Assembly (NCBI RefSeq): GCF_039729145.1
Contig: NZ_CP155793.1
Span: 2,232,001-2,296,000, forward strand
From: Microbacterium sp. SY138
GTDB taxonomy: Bacteria > Actinomycetota > Actinomycetes > Actinomycetales > Microbacteriaceae
Length of the DNA: 64,000 bases
Direction of reading: 5' to 3'
The stretch's first letter is position 1, and every line of letters begins with the position of its first letter. Shown one piece after another: positions 60,703 through 64,000 of this stretch. The position numbers and the translations under genes are program-made. The notes under the pieces are model-generated. The model did no database searches. It was not told where the DNA came from and saw only the letters and a list, made by a program, of their open reading frames with translations.

Positions 60703-61446
60703 ATGACCAAGCAGTCCATCTTCGGACGTATCTCGACCCTCGTCCGCGCGAACATCAACTCCCTGCTGGACTCTGCGGAGGACCCGCAGAAGATGATCGA
60801 CCAGCTCGTTCGCGACTACACGAACAGCATCGCCGACGCCGAGTCCGCGATCGCGGAGACGATCGGCAACCTGCGCCTGCTCGAGCGCGACCACGAGGAA
60901 GACGTCCAGGCGTCGACCGAATGGGGCAACAAGGCCCTCGCCGCCAGCCGCAAGGCCGATGAGATGCGCGCGAGCGGCAACACCGCCGACGCGGACAAGT
61001 TCGACAACCTCGCCAAGATCGCCCTGCAGCGCCAGATCAGCGCCGAGCGCGAGGCGACCGGTGCTGAGCCCCAGATCGCGGCGCAGACCGAGATCGTCGA
61101 CAAGCTCAAGAGCGGCTTGAACGGCATGAAGGACAAGCTGGTCGAGCTCAAGAACAAGCGCAGCGAGCTCCTCGCGCGCGCCAAGGTCGCCGAGGCGCAG
61201 ACCAAGGTGCAGGACGCTGTCGGCTCGATCAACGTGCTCGACCCCACCAGCGAGCTGGGCCGGTTCGAGGACAAGGTCCGCCGCCAGGAGGCCATCGCGC
61301 AGGGCAAGATCGAGCTCGCAGCGTCGAGCCTCGATGCCCAGTTCGAGAGCCTGGAAGACCTCGGCGAACTGACCGAGGTCGAGGCACGTCTCGCCGAGCT
61401 CAAGGCCGGCGGCAGCGCTCCCCGCCAGGCCATCGAAGGCAACTGA
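60703..61446 (+). CDS. PspA/IM30-family membrane-stress protein
   Basis: The 247-residue protein begins MTKQSIFGRISTLVRANINSLLDSAEDP, the amphipathic first helix and loop typical of PspA/Vipp1, followed by four long helices rich in Ala, Glu and Lys (about 30-220). It would coat or remodel the membrane under stress, as ESCRT-III-like rings. It is downstream of, and probably cotranscribed with, the TPM-domain gene. Confidence 0.94.
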   Translation: MTKQSIFGRISTLVRANINSLLDSAEDPQKMIDQLVRDYTNSIADAESAIAETIGNLRLLERDHEEDVQASTEWGNKALAASRKADEMRASGNTADADKFDNLAKIALQRQISAEREATGAEPQIAAQTEIVDKLKSGLNGMKDKLVELKNKRSELLARAKVAEAQTKVQDAVGSINVLDPTSELGRFEDKVRRQEAIAQGKIELAASSLDAQFESLEDLGELTEVEARLAELKAGGSAPRQAIEGN

Positions 61447-61453
61447 CACGACC

Positions 61454-61499
61454 GGCGGATGCCCCGGGCAGCGCGCCGGGGCATCCGCCCTCTCTTCTT
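61454..61499 (+). terminator. intrinsic terminator after pspA
   Basis: GGCGGATGCCCCGG at 61454-61467 pairs with CCGGGGCATCCGCC at 61476-61489 around an eight-base loop, followed by CTCTCTTCTT. Confidence 0.85.
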
Positions 61500-61510
61500 C
61501 GGAGGCACCC

Positions 61511-62314
61511 ATGGTGCGATTCCTCGTCATCCCGCAGTGGCAGGGCTCGCCCGCACCGCGCGCGATGCTCCTCACCGACGGTGCTGCAGCGATCGCGGGT
61601 GATCTGCCGCGGACGGCGACGACCGTGCTCGATGTGCCGGTCGAGGCCGGTGAGTCGTTGGGAACCGGGGTCCGCCGCCTGAGCGCCCTGCTACGCACCC
61701 GTGAGATGGTGCACGGGCACGTCGACGCCGACACCGTGGTGATCGGCGGGGACTGCAGCGTCACCGTCGCCGCCCTCGACGCCCTTCCCGGTGGCACCGA
61801 GGGTCTCGCGGTGGTGTGGTGCGATGCGCACGCCGACATGCACACCCCGGAGAGCTCACCGTCGGGTGCCTTCTCCGGCATGGCACTGCGGGCGCTGCTC
61901 GGCGAAGGCGAGGAGCAGCTCGTGCTGTCCCCCGCGATCCCGGTGAGCCGTGTGGTGACCGTCGGCATGCGCAACCTCGATGACGCGGAGGTCGAACAGA
62001 TTACCCCGCTGACCAACCTCTCTGTCGACGACCTCGAAGACCCCGCGGCGCTGCTCGATGCCGTCCGCGCGACCGGGGCGACGCGGGTGTGGGTCCACAT
62101 CGACGTGGATGTGCTCGATCCCTCGGACTTCTCCGGCGTGTCGTCGTCCGTGCCGTTCGGACTCTCGCCCGCGGCTCTGAGCACTGCCATCCGCGCGCTG
62201 CGCAGCGAAGTGCCGCTGGCGGGCGCGACGATCGCCGGGTTCGCTCCCCGGTCTCCGGCCGACGCGGTCGACGACCTCGGTGCGCTGCTGCGGCTGGTCG
62301 GAGCGGTGGCGTGA
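61511..62314 (+). CDS. arginase/agmatinase-fold protein with altered metal ligands
   Basis: The 267-residue protein has the arginase fold. The first metal motif, normally GGDH, reads IGGDCSVTVAAL. The second is VVWCDAHADMHTPESSPSGAFSGMAL, keeping DAHAD but with SGM where HGM is usual, and the last is VHIDVDVLDPSDF. The first and fourth metal ligands are therefore changed (His to Cys, His to Ser). Substrate and activity are uncertain; the family also includes formiminoglutamase and ureohydrolase-like proteins. Its stop overlaps the next gene's GTG (GTGA). Confidence 0.85.
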   Translation: MVRFLVIPQWQGSPAPRAMLLTDGAAAIAGDLPRTATTVLDVPVEAGESLGTGVRRLSALLRTREMVHGHVDADTVVIGGDCSVTVAALDALPGGTEGLAVVWCDAHADMHTPESSPSGAFSGMALRALLGEGEEQLVLSPAIPVSRVVTVGMRNLDDAEVEQITPLTNLSVDDLEDPAALLDAVRATGATRVWVHIDVDVLDPSDFSGVSSSVPFGLSPAALSTAIRALRSEVPLAGATIAGFAPRSPADAVDDLGALLRLVGAVA

Positions 62315-62754
62315 CCGCCGCCACGGACTGGCGGCCGGCCGCAGAACAGGCTCTCGCTCGCGGAAGACGCCTCGACCGACGGATTCCCTCTTTCCTGCTG
62401 CGCTCTCCGATCAGCCGCCTCGGCTACGCCTGGGGCACGGCCATCGGGTGGATCTGGGGCTCGCTGTGGAGCACCGGCCCCGTCGAGCGGCGCGAAGGCT
62501 TGTGGATCTTCCAGGGCATGCCCTCATGGACCTTCAATCGCGGCGGGGTGTGCGTCGGCGGCTGCTTCCTGACGGGTGGCACCCGCCCCAGCGAGGCGGT
62601 TCTCCGCCACGAGGCCGTGCACAGGAAGCAGTGGCTCCGCTACGGCTTCCTGATGCCGGTGCTGTACCTCTTTGCGGGGAGGAACCCCCTACGCAATCGC
62701 TTCGAGATCGAGGCGGGACTCGAAGACGGCAACTACGTGCGCCGCACGCGGTGA
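62311..62754 (+). CDS. HExxH-containing small protein
   Basis: The 147-residue protein has a hydrophobic segment (about 35-52), RGGVCVGGCFLTGG, and LRHEAVHRKQWLRYGFLMP, an HExxH zincin-like motif followed by Gln and Trp, plus a further FEIEAGLEDG near the end that could supply a third ligand. I recognise no named family. It begins with GTG overlapping the arginase-fold stop by four bases, so the two are translationally coupled. Confidence 0.75.
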   Translation: MTAATDWRPAAEQALARGRRLDRRIPSFLLRSPISRLGYAWGTAIGWIWGSLWSTGPVERREGLWIFQGMPSWTFNRGGVCVGGCFLTGGTRPSEAVLRHEAVHRKQWLRYGFLMPVLYLFAGRNPLRNRFEIEAGLEDGNYVRRTR

Positions 62755-62830
62755 CGGGCTGACGGCCTTCGCATGGGCGTGGGCCACTGGACGGCACGTC
62801 AACATGCCGTGAGCCGCCTGCGCGTGTGGA

Positions 62831-63301
62831 TCAGCGGTCGGCGGGCAGCAGGCCGAAGCGCTCGGGAGCGTGGATGAGCGCCGGGGAGATCTCCAGCGCA
62901 CTCGTCAGGTGGTCGATGATGTCGGCCGTGCCGAGGTAGCTGCCGAGCAGAGTGACGTGGGTCTCGATCTCGTCGTCGCACATCATCTCGTCGGCCCACG
63001 CGCAGGTCGCCCTTGCCAGAGCCTGACCGGGTGCGCACGCCCGACCGCTTCCGGGAGCACCGGACCGCTGCTCACGAGCGAGCCACGTGACCGTCATTCG
63101 ACCAGGAGCATCGATCACGCCGATGTCGGCGACCTCGGGCACCTCGATGAAGATACGACCCGACGCGCACAACGGCAGCGTGGTCAGGAACACCTCGAGC
63201 TCAGTGAGCGAGTGCTCGTCTGCCGTCACCAGGTGATGGGAACGCTGACGTGCCGCGCGACGTTCGGCGCGCGTGCCGCGAGTCTCGAGCGAGGTGTCCA
63301 T
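62831..63301 (-). CDS. SIP-domain (siderophore-interacting-protein-like) protein
   Basis: The 156-residue protein matches the C-terminal SIP domain of siderophore-interacting ferric reductases: HHLVTADEHSLTELEVFLTTLP, ARATCAWADEMMCDD and HAPERFGLLPADR. The FAD-binding N-terminal half is missing; this short form is common in actinobacteria. An IdeR/DtxR-type iron box lies upstream (63325-63343). Role in iron release or binding is an inference. The ATG at 63301 is preferred over a TTG further upstream that would overlap the iron box. Confidence 0.85.
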   Translation of the reverse strand: MDTSLETRGTRAERRAARQRSHHLVTADEHSLTELEVFLTTLPLCASGRIFIEVPEVADIGVIDAPGRMTVTWLAREQRSGAPGSGRACAPGQALARATCAWADEMMCDDEIETHVTLLGSYLGTADIIDHLTSALEISPALIHAPERFGLLPADR

Positions 63302-63324
63302 GGTGTCTTCATCGTACACCAAGT

Positions 63325-63343
63325 GAAGGCTTGCCTAACCTTG
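63325..63343 (-). promoter_or_regulatory. IdeR/DtxR-type iron box
   Basis: On the minus strand CAAGGTTAGGCAAGCCTTC matches the 19-base iron-box consensus (TTAGGTTAGGCTAACCTAA) at 13 positions, including the GGTTAGGC core. It begins 24 bases upstream of the SIP gene start and would repress it when iron is plentiful. Confidence 0.7.
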
Positions 63344-63354
63344 CATCAGCTCGG

Positions 63355-64000
63355 TCATCGCCGGGAGCTCTCGGTGGAGGAAGCCGGTTCGACGAGCGCC
63401 GCCACCAAGGCGGCCAGTTCGGCCTCGGTCATCCCCTGCGCGCGCAGGTATGCGGCAGCAGACCCCCACCGTTCGTCGACCTGCTGCAGCAGACGACGCA
63501 TCACGGGCGCCGGGGACTGGGTCGCGAGCGCCACCGCGTGCACGGCCTCCGGGTGCTGGGTCCGCAGGTACTCGGCGATCCACCGCGTGCGCTGAGCAGG
63601 AAGCTGCGACTCGGTGAGCGCATAGTCGGCGATCACGGCCTCGCGATCGGCTCCGACGGCGGCGAGAGCGAGGGCGACGGTGACGCCGGTCCGATCTTTG
63701 CCGACGGTGCAGTGCACCAACGTGCACTCTCCCGCGGCGATGATGCGGATGGCGTCGACGAGTCGATCGCCGCTCTCCTCGAGCAGATGCAGATACAGGT
63801 CTTCGAGACTCGTGTCGGCCTCGAAGAAGGATCGCACCGAACCCAGGAACAAGGGAAGGTGCGTGGTGTCCGGCCCCTCGATCTCCGTGGGTTCCGCAGC
63901 GACCTCTTCGCCGTCGCGCAGATCGACGATGTGCCGAACCTGTGCCCGCAGCGCGGCGGCGCCGGATGCGGTCGTACCCGAGAGCTGTCCCGATCGCAGC
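63355..64000 (-). CDS. tyrosine/serine protein phosphatase (5' end outside window)
   Basis: About 215 codons are visible, and the N-terminus lies beyond the window. The conserved start region RSGQLSGTTASG and VRHIVDLRDGEEV match the Y_phosphatase3 (PF13350) family. The phosphatase loop is VHCTVGKDRTGVTVAL with the nucleophilic cysteine and the arginine; ADYALTESQL follows. Relatives include the secreted MptpB-type phosphatase of mycobacteria. It is convergent in effect with nothing; the SIP gene lies downstream on the same strand after the iron box. Confidence 0.9.
   Translation of the reverse strand, partial: LRSGQLSGTTASGAAALRAQVRHIVDLRDGEEVAAEPTEIEGPDTTHLPLFLGSVRSFFEADTSLEDLYLHLLEESGDRLVDAIRIIAAGECTLVHCTVGKDRTGVTVALALAAVGADREAVIADYALTESQLPAQRTRWIAEYLRTQHPEAVHAVALATQSPAPVMRRLLQQVDERWGSAAAYLRAQGMTEAELAALVAALVEPASSTESSRR

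Overview
The window is a GC-rich chromosomal segment from an actinobacterium, most likely a member of the Microbacteriaceae such as Microbacterium. Supporting this are the strong G/C bias at third codon positions, many GTG starts, actinobacterial families (DUF3097, DUF6325, LmeA/DUF2993, GAP/Sap-like proteins, CopB and CopA with CsoR-type sites, an IdeR/DtxR-type iron box) and overall family resemblance. About 60 protein genes and one tRNA are packed with short gaps. I see no transposase, integrase, phage gene or CRISPR array.

Layout. 1-10 kb: end of an alpha/beta hydrolase, an LmeA-like lipid-binding protein, arginyl-tRNA synthetase, an SGNH hydrolase, tRNA-Arg(CCG), an XRE regulator with an SDR and an aldo/keto reductase, an FMN-binding lipoprotein with a cupin, and a DHA2 drug exporter. 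10-20 kb: nhaA, a two-component system, a three-gene flavin electron-transfer operon (haem/FAD ferric-reductase-like protein, FMN-bind protein, ApbE flavinyltransferase), a P1B ATPase and a second two-component system. 19.7-23.4 kb: an operon of a stand-alone adenylation enzyme, a membrane flavoreductase and a crotonase. 23.6-32.8 kb: DUF1269 protein, a cytoplasmic arylsulfatase, and a copper-export operon (CopZ, a membrane-anchored His-bearing protein, CopA, a YHS protein, CopB) behind two CsoR-like boxes.

33.9-52.3 kb is the most unusual part. It is almost entirely membrane proteins of poorly known function and comes in pairs: two DUF6325 proteins, two PLDc_N/SHOCT proteins, two SulP transporters, two GAP-family proteins and two very large MalT-like (LAL) LuxR regulators, together with MscS, AI-2E-like, FUSC, DUF998-like and SHOCT proteins. 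Most promoter regions in this block carry a related palindrome (TCACC...GGTGA, or the longer form CTCACCCC-N3-CGGATGAG). This suggests a co-regulated envelope or ion-homeostasis regulon, and it is my best candidate for an undescribed system.

52.4-64 kb: an OhrR-type peroxide sensor with a quinone oxidoreductase and RidA, a DinB polymerase with an aliphatic steric-gate residue, a DUF1304/CPBP/TrmB/DUF3097 group, a TPM-domain protein followed by PspA, an arginase-like protein coupled to a small HExxH protein, a SIP-domain protein behind an iron box, and the end of a tyrosine phosphatase running off the window.

Functions are inferred from motifs and remembered family features. No database search was possible.
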